Of a DNA stretch of 64,000 bases, positions 31,513 to 46,019 are shown piece by piece. Location: NCBI GenBank assembly GCA_030386875.1, contig CM059559.1, positions 64,928,392-64,992,391 of the forward strand, written 5' to 3'. Positions within the stretch are counted from its first letter, which is position 1, and every line of letters begins with the position of its first letter. A program made the translations under genes and the position numbers. The notes beneath the pieces are model-generated. The model was given only the letters and a program-made list of their open reading frames with translations. It was not told the origin of the DNA and made no database searches. Source of the DNA: Morinoia aosen (taxonomy: Eukaryota > Arthropoda > Malacostraca > Amphipoda > Talitridae).

Positions 31513-32668
31513 TTAAGGGGATCATCCGGAACCCTTGCCAGATCCTGTCGATGTCATGGTCATTTTGCATGTTTCTGTTGTAGAAGGACCCTTAGTTGGT
31601 GGACTATTCGGTCCCAAAATTTTATGGCGCTACGGACAATAATTCCCCCCCCCCCGGGGGTGGTGAGGGGACCAAAATATTCATTTTCGGCCGATTTTGA
31701 CCCCATATAGAAAGTGAGCAAATGAGAAATGGAAAAAAAGGCCTACTGAGTTTGTTAGAAATGTTCTAAGGATTCTAAGACTGTCTTTGTTTTTGTTCTA
31801 GCATCAAAACTGAAGGAGGAGATACGTCTTGAAATATCAATATCAGTGAAATATCAATACATAAAAACCAATATGTCAAATTTTTGCAAAAACTAAGGCC
31901 TAAATCAAAAAAACGAATGAAATAAATTGTGTTTCTTTTCAAAAGTTACATATCATAGTCAAATTTCATAAGAATCAGACTGAAAAAAAAAATTTCATTC
32001 GAAATAAATAATAATTTTATTTTTTTAGTTTTTATTTTATTTTGGAAATCACAATTTACAGTGTGAATATGAAGTTATATATGGAAATTATCAAAATGAA
32101 AATTAAAACTGCATTCAATTACATTAATTGATCATTTTATTACACTTCAACAAAAAATTTCGTTATGGCTTATACCCAAAAAAAAACAAATTTCAACATT
32201 CAAAATGTATCTCCTCATTGAGTTTTGATGCTAGAACAAAACCAAAGACAGTTTTAGAATCCTTGAAACATTTCTAACAAACTCAGGGCTTTTTTTGAAA
32301 TTCGAATTTTTCGAAAAACTATATAGCTCTAAACCCAAAAAATTGTTGTTCATTTCAGAAATTTTCAAAAATTTTGAAAAAATCGAAAAAATTCGAATTT
32401 AAAAATAAGCCCTACTGAGTTTGTTAGAAATGTTTCAAGAATTCTAAAACTGTCTTTGTTTTTGTTCTAGCATCAAAACTCAATGAGGAGATACATTTTG
32501 AAATATACATAAAATTTACCAAAAAACAAATTTTTCGTCAAAAAAAATAAGGCCTAAATCGAAAAAATGACACGAGCAAAAACGGTTTACTTTCACAAAA
32601 GACATATACAGGCCAATTTTCAAACGAATCGGACGAAAAAAGGTCTCAAACCTGGATGATCCCCTTAA
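31513..32668. mobile_element. TTAA-flanked fold-back element with three copies of an internal module
   Basis: Ends are GGGGATCATCCGG (31517-31529) and its near complement (32652-32664), with TTAA outside each (31513-31516, 32665-32668), as for piggyBac-type targets. Inside, a module of about 110 bases (AGTTTGTTAGAAATGTT ... GTTCTAGCATCAAAACT ... GGAGATAC) occurs three times, at about 31745-31835 (plus), 32210-32295 (minus) and 32410-32505 (plus). A C/G homopolymer block lies at 31645-31666. No transposase. The same module family forms the fold-back DNA at 43668-43998. Confidence 0.65.
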
Positions 32669-35089
32669 TTACGTCAAATTGTCTTAATAGAATGTTAGAC
32701 CACAGGAATACGATTAACACTTAAATATATAAGAGTAAGCATAAAGCCGTTTTATTTCGGAAACCAATTTTAATAACAATGTAGTTGATGGGTAAACATG
32801 CTATTGACGAGTATACTATTATTTATTTTCCAACTTCAATGACAAGCTGCCCCTGCCCGCCCAATCCGCCTTGGTTTATAAATGTTGTCGAGGACGTTGT
32901 GCATCGGAGTGAGCTGACATGACCAGACGTACTCTCCGGAATAGAGTGGCGGAGTTTAGGGTTCAGTGTCTCCATGGTTGGTGTCCCATCAACCTTCCCT
33001 CCTCATTCAGGACTCTTGGACCACTCAAAGTCTTACTATATTTTACCTGATTCTTGTAAATTTTCAATACCCAGGCACGCTTCAAATACATTAAAACCTA
33101 AAATTTTAGAATCTTCGTATATTTCTCGAACCAAACTGTTCTTCAACAACCCGTAAAGTTCATGTACATAACATATACCACGGTCAAAGCACTTTAAGAT
33201 TCATGATTCAGATTTTTCTCTTTTCTTGTATGTTTTCTTCACAAAAAGTTCATAATGTCAATTTCTGAAAAAGTTCACTTCCTGATTTTTTATTTTTCAA
33301 ATACTCTTGACTGATATCGGGTGCAAATTCAAAACTTTCCACTTAATATAATGATTTCATTAGTTTACCTTTGCTCTTCTCTTTGCATTAAAACTACTGA
33401 AGCTTCTTCCTAATTTACATAAGTAAATTTACAAATAAAACTCAGAAGTAAATCAAAGTACAGGATTAGGTTTTCTTTACTGAAATGTTTCAATTGTCCA
33501 ACTTTCTTCGGACCCAGAAAAAAATGTCTGATTTCTAGCTTTGAGAAAGGAAAAAGGTTTTTTTTTTATTCTTTTCCTTTCCAAATGATTTTATATCACG
33601 CACTTTCACTTACCTGCGAATATTCTGTACCAGGAGGAAAAGTTGGTCAGGCTCGGCATAACTGAAAATTCGTTCGGACATTTATTTTGCTGGAACTAAA
33701 CTGAAAATTGAATTTGTTAATGTAGTGCTGCATTCATGTGTCAATATGTGTGCGCTTAACTGAATCTAAAGTTCAGCATCACAGTGTGTTTATATACTAC
33801 TCACTTTCTACCATATTACTACATGCTTGCGCTACTCTCTGTGGCGTCCATAAATTGTGCGAGCTCAAGAAATATGAGCCTCAGAACGAGCTCAAACCTA
33901 AACGGATTGCGACGGTCTTCAGGCATCATTGGGATTAAGCCGAAGGAGTTACGTCTCTTGAGAGAATGATTGATGCCAAGCCGAGCTAAGTCGGATCCCT
34001 TGCGGGTCTACTTCGCTTGCTTCCCTAAGAAAGCCATACATATGCATTTTCATACAATCCCTGACATTTGTTTCTTTTCGAAAGGTATAGGGTACTTGTA
34101 ATTTAATTTATTTCTTTTTTCGCTGAGGTAATTCTAGATTATCTAGTTTATAACAATTAGGAAACCAAATATCATATCCTACTTCATAACTTCATTCAAA
34201 CATTATCGGATGGGAAATGTATACAAAGACAAGAATACCTCGCATTCTGAATTTCTGTTTGTATTATACTAAGGTGAGAAATTTTTTCACACGCTGCTGA
34301 AATACTACAGAACTTTTTTTATACGGAGTATAACGAGTCTTAAACCACGAACGTATCATTTGAAACTGCGCTTAAGTAAGGAGTGCATTAGGCAACGGGC
34401 AACTTCATTTCTGCGTATGCGCACTTTTGCTTAACACGATGTTATTTTTGGCAGAGGCACAAATATTGTTGTAATCATCTCTAAATTTGAGAATGGGAAC
34501 CACTATTACTTACTAACCTATCCATGTAATGAACAACAGTACAAAGAAAGGACTAGAGATGAAAACTCACAGCGAATGGTATCTATTGGATCGTTAATGA
34601 ATACTGACTGCTGCAATTCCGCCGTGTCTTTGTTCGAGTCGCAACTTGGAGTGAAAGTTCGGGAATTTTGAGAATAATTTATGAAAATTAAACGAACAAA
34701 AAATAATTTCATATAGAGTTTTATTTATGTTTTATGAATTAATTCATCAATGTCCTCTTATAAAATATCGCATTTGAATGGAATGTAACATGGCGATAGG
34801 AACGGGTTGAGGGGCCCACACTTGCGTTACTAAGTCTCATGTCCTCAGACACAATCCCACAGGAAATAGAGTGGAAATATAAGAGAAATAACAGTCACGT
34901 TTACGGTCATCAATCTCCTCGCTCAAATCCCAGTACACTCTTTTGGACATTAGAAAATCGCTGTTTCACAAATTTATCAATTCTTGATTTACACGTTCTT
35001 TTCTTTTAAGGAGAATATAATGACGCCAGTATCGCATATTAGGCAACGCCTAGGGTATTGTTGAAGCATTGAGATGATATTGGAGAGTA
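32669..35089. other. AT-rich stretch with no recognisable gene
   Basis: Only short open frames without recognisable motifs. Confidence 0.5.
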
Positions 35090-37000
35090 AATTATTCTGA
35101 ATTTAGATGTTTGCGAATGAATTGCAGGTATTGTTTTTCCTCTTTCTTTACATCGTTCTGGAATTCTGGTCCACTCGTGACTCTACGCTTCAAAATACCG
35201 GAGAGTTTTCGGACCAAGATGATTTTTGAAGGTATGCACTGTGCTAATAAGACGATATTTTCTGGTAGCTGGTTCCAGATACTGGCACTTTTTATTTGAA
35301 AAATTGTACAGCTTGACACACAGTAAAACATTTTTTGACGAATTTTGTGCAGCCATTTTTTAATAAGTCTAAGTGTCGAAAATGAATTCTGGGCTTACAT
35401 CATTAGGGTTATCACGGTATTACAGGCGTCAATTTATCGACCTATAACTATAAGTCATCTTTCTTCTTGGAAAATGAACTCGAACAGTTAAAGACCATGT
35501 TCGCATCTGAGGAAAATGAGTCGAAAGTTACGCTGGATTCTCTCCATGTTGTTGATATCTTGTCACAAAGTTAGGGAACAGACTTGTACAGCATTTTACC
35601 ATTGTTTTTTGAGCATTAATAAATAGAGCGGTGGTACTAGGTTTGTTGACTTGCAGTTTGTGGCTATGAAGCTAAGAGTACTGCAAGCATTCTAAGGACT
35701 TCATTCGGATTGCTTTTCCAGTTCCAGTTTTCTATTGATATGAATGCCAAAATTTTTTTGTTCTTTTATTTAATAAATGGGAATATTATTCTTCAAATGA
35801 GGAACTGCCCACGATTAGTGTCAATGTACTTTATTTTATGCATTTGTCGATGTTGCTGCTCATTTGTGGCGCTTTTGTGCCCTGGAAAAATTATTTTAGG
35901 TTTGTTTGAATGTCAACACCGTCTCAATGAATACATCATGGACTAGTATCGTGTCTTCTGTGAACTAGTGGATTTCATTGATGCTTCCGTGGTCAAGGCC
36001 GTAAATAAAGTTCTGGAGACTAGCATGCTCTAAACGCACTCCCTTATGGGAGCTCGAAAATTATCGTCCTTCGGTACTGAATAGTTCATGACTCGTTATT
36101 TTTCTTCTGAGTTCTTCGAAACAGCTTCGTATCCATCACGAATGGTTCTCCTGTTTACCATGGGTTTCGATTTTTGTTATGCACATTTCGTGGGGAACTT
36201 CGGGGTAGGCTTTCTGAAAATTGAGATGAATGTTGTCTACAGCTTTCGTGCCGAAGCAAATTTGGCAGATTTTAACATCGCAGTCGAGGATATTCGCGTG
36301 GCAGTTACTTCTTTCTCCGAATCCGTGATTGAGGCTTCAATCAAATGTTTGGTTTGGAGATGTTTCCCTGTTCTGATCTTGAGCTAACTTTAAATTATTT
36401 TAGCGAAAATCTATGTTAATTAAGTTAATTAGGTTATTATTATAAGTTACTCCTATGTTACATTTTTAAAATTTGACAGGTATCCTCTAATTTCTAATCC
36501 TTGGGAAAAAAACATCAGCGACGGATTAATTGCAGATGTTCGCTAAGGCTTCTCTGATGGTTTCGGCAGCATTTTTAGGTATTAATGGGAACTAGGCCAT
36601 CAGGCCTGATCAATTTTTAGGGGCTTAAGGATCTGAGATCTTTTTCTTCTATCATAAAGGATCTATCATAAATTTATTGCCTCCTAGAGCTATGTGGATT
36701 TTTCAATCTTGAAATTGGAGAATCTCAGTTGATTGTTCTCATGTTAACAGTGATGCAAATTATGGATTCATAATTTTGACATTGTTTTTAACGTTTGTCC
36801 ATGCCTGGCTTGTAGAACTGGTCAATGTTCCTGTATTATTTTTTCTGCCTAATCTTTCATCAAAAAATTTCCAAATGTCGTTTGGGTTGGTTAGCGAGTG
36901 CAGTCACGAAGTTAATTATTTGAAAAATCGTAATATTTCACTTACACCTAGAACCCTTTTGGGGATACCGTGGTGGATAACATCAGGGCATCAAACTTAA
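35090..37000 (-). pseudogene. Decayed CR1/L2-type LINE reverse transcriptase
   Basis: Read on the minus strand in shifting frames. The pieces run in the right order: a finger-region block like 'PDGL.PR.LK.AAE.I.E.L..I.N.S' near 36620-36490 (KNAAETIREALANICN); a palm motif A block near 36250-36150 (DNIHLNFQKAYPEVPHE, where active elements have LDFQKAFD-VPH); a WIR block near 36130; and the C-terminal pattern IWNQLPENI near 35280 (usual: 'WN.LP..I....FK..L'). The first aspartate of motif A is mutated (LNFQ for LDFQ) and many stops and indels are present. The 5' part (endonuclease) was not found. An old dead copy. Confidence 0.7.
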
Positions 37001-40000
37001 TTAAGAAGTAATGGGATTTAAAATGTTGTTAATTTCGAACCGATAATCAGCTATGAATAATATGATGTTCACTGACAAGTTCGATCGAACTCCGTTTTAC
37101 CAGGGTGGATGTATAAGAAACTGCATTTTTGCTGCTCATAATCACGTAATTTCGTCGTAAGAACAACTGGGGATATCAAGCAATGTCAGGTCTTTCATGG
37201 CTGGTAATGTATAATAGAAGTGAGAATTATTATTGACGGATAAACGTACACATTTTAGTACATCATTTTTCCTCTTAGTCTAGTACGTTTTATGCCTTTT
37301 GAGTGACAAAATACAGTGAAGCTCCCATGACGCTCATTAAAACACTCGATCACGAACTCAATACTCCACAAAGCGCTACACTGCTGCTCGCACTGAGTTG
37401 TTGCAAACGACTGCGCTTTATTAGGACAGCCTTATGAAGCTCAGGCTCGTCAAGCAATTCTGTTTGGTAATTATCTCGGTGCTTATTACGAGGACGGGAG
37501 CTTATGCCGTTGACTCGATGTCAAGTCTTCCAGGCGCACTGGCCCTCAGTACAGTGAACGCATAGCTGAAATTAGTGAATGTAGCGCAACTGGAGCTTTT
37601 ACTTTTAACGAACAAATGAACAGTAGATCAAAGGTCATCTGGTAAGATATCCCGAATGATAAAAAATAAGATAGTAGAAATCCTAACCCAAATGCACAAA
37701 GCTCAAAGGATGGATTCTAGGAGAGTTGTTCAATGACAGATCGAAGGAGAGCGCAAAAGTTTTACTGCTTCTTACCATTGTTATTAGGTAGTTAACTAAA
37801 TCGATTTCATTTGTGATGACAAAGGTTAGTAAAAAATGAAACAGAGTTTCAACTTTTTCACTAAGTCTGAAAGAAACCGATGGAAAGTTGTTCATTCTCG
37901 CAATTGTGTAAAATTGAAGAGTTGCTCAATCACAACGACGACGAACCACACCTGTAAAAATAAAAAGTGAAAAATTGCTGGCGAGCAAAAACTTTGTATC
38001 AACACTCGACTACGAAAACTTTCATGCTTTTGTGAGAAGAATTCAAGGTATGCAATAATCAGTACCTTGTAATATGTATGAAATTTCCTTTAACATGGGT
38101 CTTTTCTGCCGATGCTATTGGTTTCCAATGAAAGAATTAGACATCCCAATAAGTTAATAACATTAAAAATACCTTTCAACGGCAAGATAATTTATTCTCA
38201 AATTATATCGTACGGGTTGAGTTTGAACCGTGACTAATCAGTAAATTAATATAATCCAATAATATTGCATAAAGAGCATTTGATGAAACTGAAATATTGA
38301 GCACGTGTTCAAACTTGTGGTGAGTAAAGTTGCAAGGTATTCGAATAAAATCAATCGAGTAATTATTGCAGAATGAAAAATGATTTCCCTAATACTGCTG
38401 CTAATTAGTTTAAATTTTCACCCTGGTATCCTAGATTAATGCTTGTAAACACCGACCAATTTAGTGCTTGTAGACACCATCAATAGCAAAAAGGCAGAGA
38501 TAAAATAAAGTTCAAAAGGTATTATACTTCCTTTTTGTAGCATATTGTTCAATTCTAGGTAACGTTATGCTGCTGTTGTGTAGTGTCGCCGAAGCACTAG
38601 GATCCTCTTCAGACGGAAATTTGTGGCGAGGCAACTCACGAGATCCCAAGTACGGACTTAGCTCCTCCCACTCTGCCAAATTAATCTCTGCTGAGATATA
38701 TGGTACGCATTCGAATGTTGGCGGATCATCACAACCAGATAAGCCTACCCATATTCATATTTAAATGCTCATTGATCAAGGAAATTGGTTTGATTATTTC
38801 GAAAATACTACAATTTTCGGAAAAACTGGTTTCATTAAAGAATCGAGATCATTATGCTAGCAGTGCTCGACATCAGTTGCTCTACTGGCACAGAGTCGGG
38901 GCAGCAAAGATTAATATATTTTACGTCGCGTTCAGGTTTATAGCGACTTTTTCTTTGCGCAAGCGTTCTAGACGAAATTTAACAATCAATTACAATAAAA
39001 TTTGACACGTTCACTACTATTAAAAAAGGAATCTTGTTTCTACTATTCACCTTTATAATACGCTTTAACGTTATGAAATATGGATATATGTGGGAATTAA
39101 GGAAAATATTTTGAAAATGATACCCGGTCAACGAGTCATGGTCTCCTCTTTTATTTTTAGTTATTTTTGTGAGTAATTCTACTTACACATTACAAATAGG
39201 CCGATAACATTTTTCATCATCAATCATCTTAACCAAAACGTGTCAGCAATTCAGACTAATCGTGAAATTTTGTGTTTGATTATGTTTGTTATTAACCTAA
39301 GAAGACAATCGGCAATATTAAGCTCCAGCGAGACTGCACATGTCAGGAATGCTCACATCACGAACTATTTTATTATTATATGTCATAATTTTACATATGT
39401 CAAAGAGTATCATGAGGATCTCTTTGGATTTTTTGTTAATCTAAATAATATCGTAGCTCAGTCAGGTCTTACATTCACTGTATCACAGAGATAATGAAAC
39501 AATGTTGATGCGCTGGCCTTATCACAGTAAACAAAAATTTTTCAAAGATCACACCAGTCATGGAATGGGCAATTTAGGAGGGTAAAATAAAACAAATTTA
39601 CAGATCCTCGTACTTCCGTCGCTGGGATAGGTTTTAGTGAAGCGGCACCTACTTATAGCGGCACATACACGTCGGGTGTCGACGCAAGCACGAGATAAAC
39701 TAAATTTGAATGCATTCAAATGGCCGGACGAGTGCTGGGACTTTAATACTCAAAGGGTCCCAAATGGATGTTTCAATTTCAACTATCACTTGAATATTAG
39801 AGAAAATTTCTAGAATCGCGATCCGTTCACGTTTTTACCGACCACGCTAAAAGCACAGATGACGACAAAGACGTGATGACGACACCTCACGCTCTGAGAG
39901 CCGTAGTTCCTCTCGAACGAAGTGTCCAATGTGTCGCTTTCGTTTCTTGTCACTGTAACGTTCACTCTTCTGGGTCTCAATGATGTACGAAAATCCAGTC

Positions 40001-43000
40001 CGTAATGAGGCCATACACATGCAAAAGCCCATTCTCGTCAATAAGTAAATAATTACATAATTCATCTGAGAATTTCAGTGCTAAAGTTAGACCCAAAAGC
40101 AGTACAGTTATATTCATGTTCAATGCATGAATTGAAATTTGGTGTACCATGTAGTAGGGGACGGAAATGAAAATTGTGAAGAGTCTGAACAACGATCAGC
40201 ACGGAGGACGAGTTTCCATTATGGATAAATGGGGGTTGTTTTTTCTACAAATTCAATATTTCTTTAAACTATCAGTGCAATTTGAAAACATTAAATTCAA
40301 GTTTCAATGCTAGAAATTGTTCATTGATGGTTCCTGCTCTAGAACTTGGAAGTGACTAACATTCCCAGTGTAGGTAGAGCGAGTGAGGATTCGGAAACCA
40401 CCGCCCGCTCTGCTTTTCTTACTCGTTATCCCTGAGTGTAATAATATAAGTTTTCAGTAAAGTGCTGAAAGCTATCAAAGCGAGGATGCTAAAATAACAA
40501 TAGTTACATTTGTCAATTGTGTGTACGATAAGGTAAATAATGGAGAAATGGTCCTCAACCTTTATTTCATTTTTAGGAGACACTCGACATATTCGACAAC
40601 ACAATTATCCAAATTTCAACTAGCAGATATTATTAAAAAATAAATTGATACTCTTAGAAATCTTGACACACACGAGAGCGAGCTCAAAGTTATTCGAATA
40701 TTTTCTTTCATGTTTGAATTTACGGTTAACGATCTTGACAAACAGTGTAAAAATCGAAAGCGTAATTATCTTTCTTTTTATCTTTCATTTGCAATTTATT
40801 GTAGAGCGTGAAAATGTGAAAAGGAAATGATCTTTAACTTTTTTCACTATCTGCTCTGTGCTCAAAACGAGGGTGACATACCAATACTCACAGGAAATCC
40901 CGATGTCGAATGCCATTTAGATGTCCGATGTCGCTGCCTCGTGTTAACTGTCCAGAAAAATTGATTGTCACGGGCCAGCTGCGTTGGCGTTCGCATCAAT
41001 TTAGCTGAATTAAACCATTTATTATTGGTTCTCTTCTCCCGAAGACAGAAATTGAGTTGATGTTCACAAGAAAATAACGATCAGAAAATGAAGAAATTTT
41101 CAAAAAATATTTAGACTATCCATTAACAAAACATCCAACGACGTGCTACCGGATGGCTAAAATAGTCAGCCAAGTTTTGCTTTGTGTACAGCCCTAGTAT
41201 GTTCGACCTACATGCTAACCGCAGGGCACGATTAAAACTTGAGAAAAAATATTCTTTAAGTGTTTCCATCTGAAAGTGACAGTTGGGGTATCCATCGTTT
41301 GTAGCTCATGAGCGGGCAGAGTGCAAGAGAAATTCCTCAAGTTTTTGGTCAATTTTTATAAATTGATTTACTCATTATGATTAATTAACTCATTATTAAT
41401 TCAGGCGCATTTAGTCCAGGTATTAAGGCAGACACGCAATTATTTATCCGCCTGATAGCGCACTGAATTGGCGGTTCGGTATACATTTGTACGAGGCAGA
41501 AGGCCAGGTTGTGTAGTTGAGGGTCGTTACCAATTGACTAGCAGCAGTTCACTGCATTTTGGCACCAATTTGCCCACTTGCTTGTGCGCTGGGGTGGCGG
41601 TTTGATATTTAATGTTGTTACACTAAAATTTTAGTGTTTCTGTGGCCCCATTCGTTTTATTAATGTTCTCAAGTCTAATTCATAAATTTCTTCTAGAAAT
41701 CAAGCCTCTGCTCAGCTGCCTTGGGAAGCAGAGCTTTTCAGCTACGATCTATATTAGTTAGAGTTTTTTGCCCTTCTAACAATGACGTTTATGAGGAGAG
41801 TACTGCATTTTGAATAATTGAGGGTGACGGAAGTTATGGATAAAGTGATAATAGTTTTCATTTTCCAATCATGTCAGTGTCTTCTTTCGCGCATCAAAGA
41901 CCGACGATATGGTACCGAAAGAGCGCGCAGTGACTCTTTTTTTAATTTTTGACTCTCAGTTATAGTTTTATGAACACGCACTACTGACCTTTCAGCTCCA
42001 ACAAGAAGAAAGCCAGAACTTTTCTCGCAGTAAGGGCTCGGTGTAGCAATCATTTGAAGGAGATTTATTAGGCGTTAAGTTAGAATGGGCAGTGAAAATT
42101 AGACTCATGTAAGTGCAGCATTACAGGAATTTTTCCGCAACGAGGTTAAGCAGTTTGCTGAAACATATTCTGTAATAAAATAATGGAAAAAGGTGGGCTT
42201 TAGTGCACTACGTCATTAGTGGTTGCGTCTTTTTTTACATGGAAGGAGCGCAATTGATAACTGTGTCCAAAATCTGGCGTACAGTGTTATTTGCATTGAA
42301 AATAAACAGATCAATGAAACGACCGCATTACTAATGTCTTCAATTTTAATATTTGGCCTAATTAAAAAAAGCGCGCTGTAAATGGAACGCAGGTACACAA
42401 ACCGTACTGACTCATTACACAAAATTCTTTCCTTCAATCTTGCACAATACAATAGACATTGAAATAGTTAGGAGATACGTCTAAAACCATGGGCAAGGTG
42501 ATGCATTCCTGTTTTATAGGAGAGCCACGTAGATTAACATCTGAACGTACTATGTATTCCCATTTTTCATGTCCACGCAATAATTGCTTGATAGAGAGCG
42601 TCCGTATGAATTGACGTATATGAAACATGATCTTTTATTTTCACAACATACTTCTAGACCTTTGGGGTTACCATCCGTGTCACTTACTGGCACTTCAAGT
42701 TCCACTTCAGTGTTTCGTAGTAGTTCACTCTGACCCAACTGATATCTTCGCTCTTCTCTTTCTGGTATACAATTTCTCTCCTTAGTGAACATTTAACGAT
42801 GATTCATTCGTTCCAGCACCAAAAAACTTCGCAACCTAAATTACGGTAGCAGCCAGCAAGATTGTCTTATTAGGTTATTCTCTCCTATATACTTACATGA
42901 CAGAAGATTTGACAACTCTTAATTGTTGACTAAAGTAAGTTATTCGGAATGTAAATCTAAAATATTATGCTTAAACAGTTAACGCGTCATTTAATTCCCT

Positions 43001-43440
43001 CAGGCACAAACTTCAAATTTTGCTTCCATACTTTCTTTGGGCTTGCACATGGAATGAAAATCAACTTTCCGGAAGGTTTGCGAGTAAGACCAGAGGTAAA
43101 AAACATGCTTAAAGATTGAATAATCTCTGCATAAACATTTGACGTTACTGAATTGACCAACAGAACGAGTCTTTTTTTATGATTGAGTTCTTACGGCAAT
43201 GAAAAATGATTGAACATCATTGGATACGAGCATCAAATTAACATTAAAATGTCTTTTGTGAGTACAGAATAGAATGCTAAAGAATGAATTTTGTGCTCCT
43301 CAACAAGTTAAGGGGAACGTTCCCCATAGGGATCCATGGCTTGGAGACACAAAGGATTTTTGCTGATATAGGAAGTGTAAGGGGTCATGTACATCCTCTG
43401 AAGAAATAAGACTCGTACGTTCACTCTTTCGCCCGCTACG
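37001..43440. other. Long AT-rich stretch with no recognisable gene
   Basis: Scattered short frames on both strands, none with a family pattern, good start context or splice structure that I can support. A short direct doublet (GCTTGTARACACC) lies at about 38440-38480. If a host regulatory region or intron is in this window, this is where it would be, but nothing in the sequence shows it. Confidence 0.5.
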
Positions 43441-43453
43441 GGGTTTGAAGAAT

Positions 43454-43490
43454 TTGGGGGGGGGGGGGGGGGGAGGGGGGGTGGTGAAGT
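43454..43490. repeat. G-homopolymer-rich tract
   Basis: A run of about 21 G followed by A and further G blocks. It would form stable G-quartets and is a likely place for assembly or polymerase length errors. Confidence 0.9.
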
Positions 43491-43667
43491 GGGTTTTTAT
43501 CATGTTACACCTCCCCCTTGGCACTTTCTTCGAGGCGCGACGTTGCTACGTTGAAGAAACGTTGAGGTCGCGACGTTGCGCGATCCCACAAATAATAACG
43601 AAGATAAATTGAGATTGTTTATGTTTACCTGTTTTGCCTTATTTTAGAGGTTCGGAATGTGGGGTTT

Positions 43668-43998
43668 CAAAATGCATCTCCTCCTACATTTTTCATGCTA
43701 CAGTGATGATTTTGGTATCATTGGCTGCTGAAAATTATGCAGATTATGGGAATTGAAGGGTTACTTCGAAATTTGTCAAGATCAGAGGTTGTGATGTCAC
43801 AAATGAAAATGCTTACCGAAAAAATGGCGCCTCGAAAAAAAATGTTTACAATTTATCTAATGACTCTTAATTTTTATAATTTTTATAATGACGTAGAGAT
43901 TTTCTATTTACTTCCTGAAATTTACATAATATTCCGCATCTAATGATATCAAAATCATCACTTTAGCTTGAAAACTGTTGGAGGAGATGCATTTTGAA
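43668..43998. mobile_element. Fold-back element related to the TTAA element at 31.5 kb
   Basis: Arms at about 43668-43722 and 43943-43998 are inverted copies (TTCAAAATGCATCTCCTCC ... GTGATGATTTTG). They resemble the TTCAAAATGTATCTCCTC module at 32.2 kb. The element ends about 30 bases before the terminus of the right CACTG element. Confidence 0.65.
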
Positions 43999-44028
43999 AA
44001 CCCCCCGAAAAACTCTGTTTATTACGAA

Positions 44029-44400
44029 CACTGTAAAAAATTTCACCGTGATTTCACGGTAAAATGTCTGGCAACTTCGCTGCCAACAAAAAACGGTGAA
44101 AAAAACGGTAAAACCTGGGGGCAAAAAACGGTAAAAAACCGTGATTTCTAAAGAGTTTCCGTACTTTAAACGGTAATACCAGGAAATAAAAACCGGTAAA
44201 AAACTGTAATTTATACGAAATTGCCGTGAAATAACAGCATAACCTGGGCACTGAAAACGGTAGAAACCAGTAATTTCTTTTGATTTGCCGTGAAAAAACG
44301 GTGGTAAAATGAATGTATTTTTTTATTATTGGTCGAATAACCGTATAAAATGCAAGTAATCGTGACAAAAAAGATGAAATTCTTGAATTGCTCAGTTGCC
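44029..44400. repeat. ACGG/CCGT-rich terminal region of the right CACTG element (3' end)
   Basis: Some ten copies of ACGGTAAAA-like blocks in alternating orientation behind the CACTGTAAAAAA edge. Aligned with 24860-25229. Confidence 0.75.
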
Positions 44401-46019
44401 AAGAAAAAACAATCGCTCTTTGAAACTTTCAAATACGATATAGTACAAGCCATATATCGTAGAAAACTGTTGAAATTTGTGCAAAAGAATAGTTTACCTA
44501 ATGCAATAAAATGCTATTACGGCTTCCATTGGTCAACCCTAGTACTTCAACTAACATCTTACGTCATGAAACTTCAACATGGAACTTGCGTCACTTGCAG
44601 ACGTAAGTTGTTTCCGCTGATCATGCTCAGCAGCTTACATTGGCTTGAAGTCAACTATTTGTAAATACGTTCAATTGGCGTTACTTATATAAATACTCGA
44701 AAACCTCGTAACGAAAGGTCAATGACTGGAACAATGACGATTTATTATTGCAACGTTTATTATTGGCTTCCTAAAGAAAACCATATCCGCTACGAAAAAA
44801 GAATGGTAACTATTTAAAATGGATTCACTGTTTATTATAATACAAGAAGTCATGCCATTCTATTCTCAAAGTAACGACAAGTTCATTAAACGAATTTTAA
44901 ACTAGTCATAACAAAATAAATCACAAACTTCCCGCGTTCCTCTTTCCTTCAATTGACACTTCAAAATGTCTTCCTTGGTAAAAATACACTCTTAAATAAA
45001 TCAAAACATAACTCGAGCGTTTACATCAATGGATCTCGAATCAGCATCATCGTAACTCTTATAGTTATGTCTGTTTATTTGTCATAAAAGTAAAATAAAA
45101 TTAGTAGGATTGATCTGAACTAATATCAAGAACAAAGTAAAAGTTCGTCTGCATCACACACGGCTACAGAAATTAAATAATTCCAAGTTGAATATTTCTC
45201 AGGTTTAGATATTTTTCGTCAACTAAACTAATTAGCTCAATTCAATACGTATTACTGCCACTAAAATAATCAAATTCTCAAATGCTTCACTAGATATCAT
45301 AATCAGATCAGGAGTCCGAGCATGAATTACGAGCGGAAAGCTTTCACACTATCTCCTTCGCTGAAGTTCACAGTCCTCCAAGATCCTCCCCATAAAAACC
45401 GAGTGGAAGTTCCAGCTTGCAAAGTACATTTCACAGAACAATAAGGCTTAAAATAGATTACACATTTAAAGTCGAATTTTAAGATTCTAGAATCCACTTT
45501 ATTAATAAGAAATCATACCAACTTCAAAAAACATTATTGTGAATAACAATCTAATTTTTTATTCAATATTTTGTTCCTTGCACATAATTTTATGAAATTA
45601 CCTACTAATAATCATTCCCCTATTTTTTCAGAACATTTTTCATTTTATATAATATACATGCAATATATGAGGTACGTATGTTCAGAATACGTTTCCGCAT
45701 AGGTTATGGCAAAACACGAATATAAATCATAAAGTAATCAAGTGTTATGTGTAACAGTCAAAGGTTCTGTTATGTCTAATAGAATAGAAATAATAAAAAT
45801 ATATAAATTGAGGCACTAACAAAAGAAAGTTTCTACAACCATAATAATTACTTTAAGGCTTCCACATCACGCATTTCGTGACGAACATTGAAAATCTTAA
45901 ATCCCTGCCTTGAGAGGGCTAATATAGCTCGAGATGTTTAATGAAGAAAAACGATCTCATTACCTAATTCAACTGGCCAAACAGTGTAACCATCTAATCC
46001 ACTATAAATAAGCGGCAAT

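Noticed and set aside
43300..43524. Minus-strand frame with a polyproline run
   Set aside because: The prolines come from the G homopolymer; no family match and no gene context.
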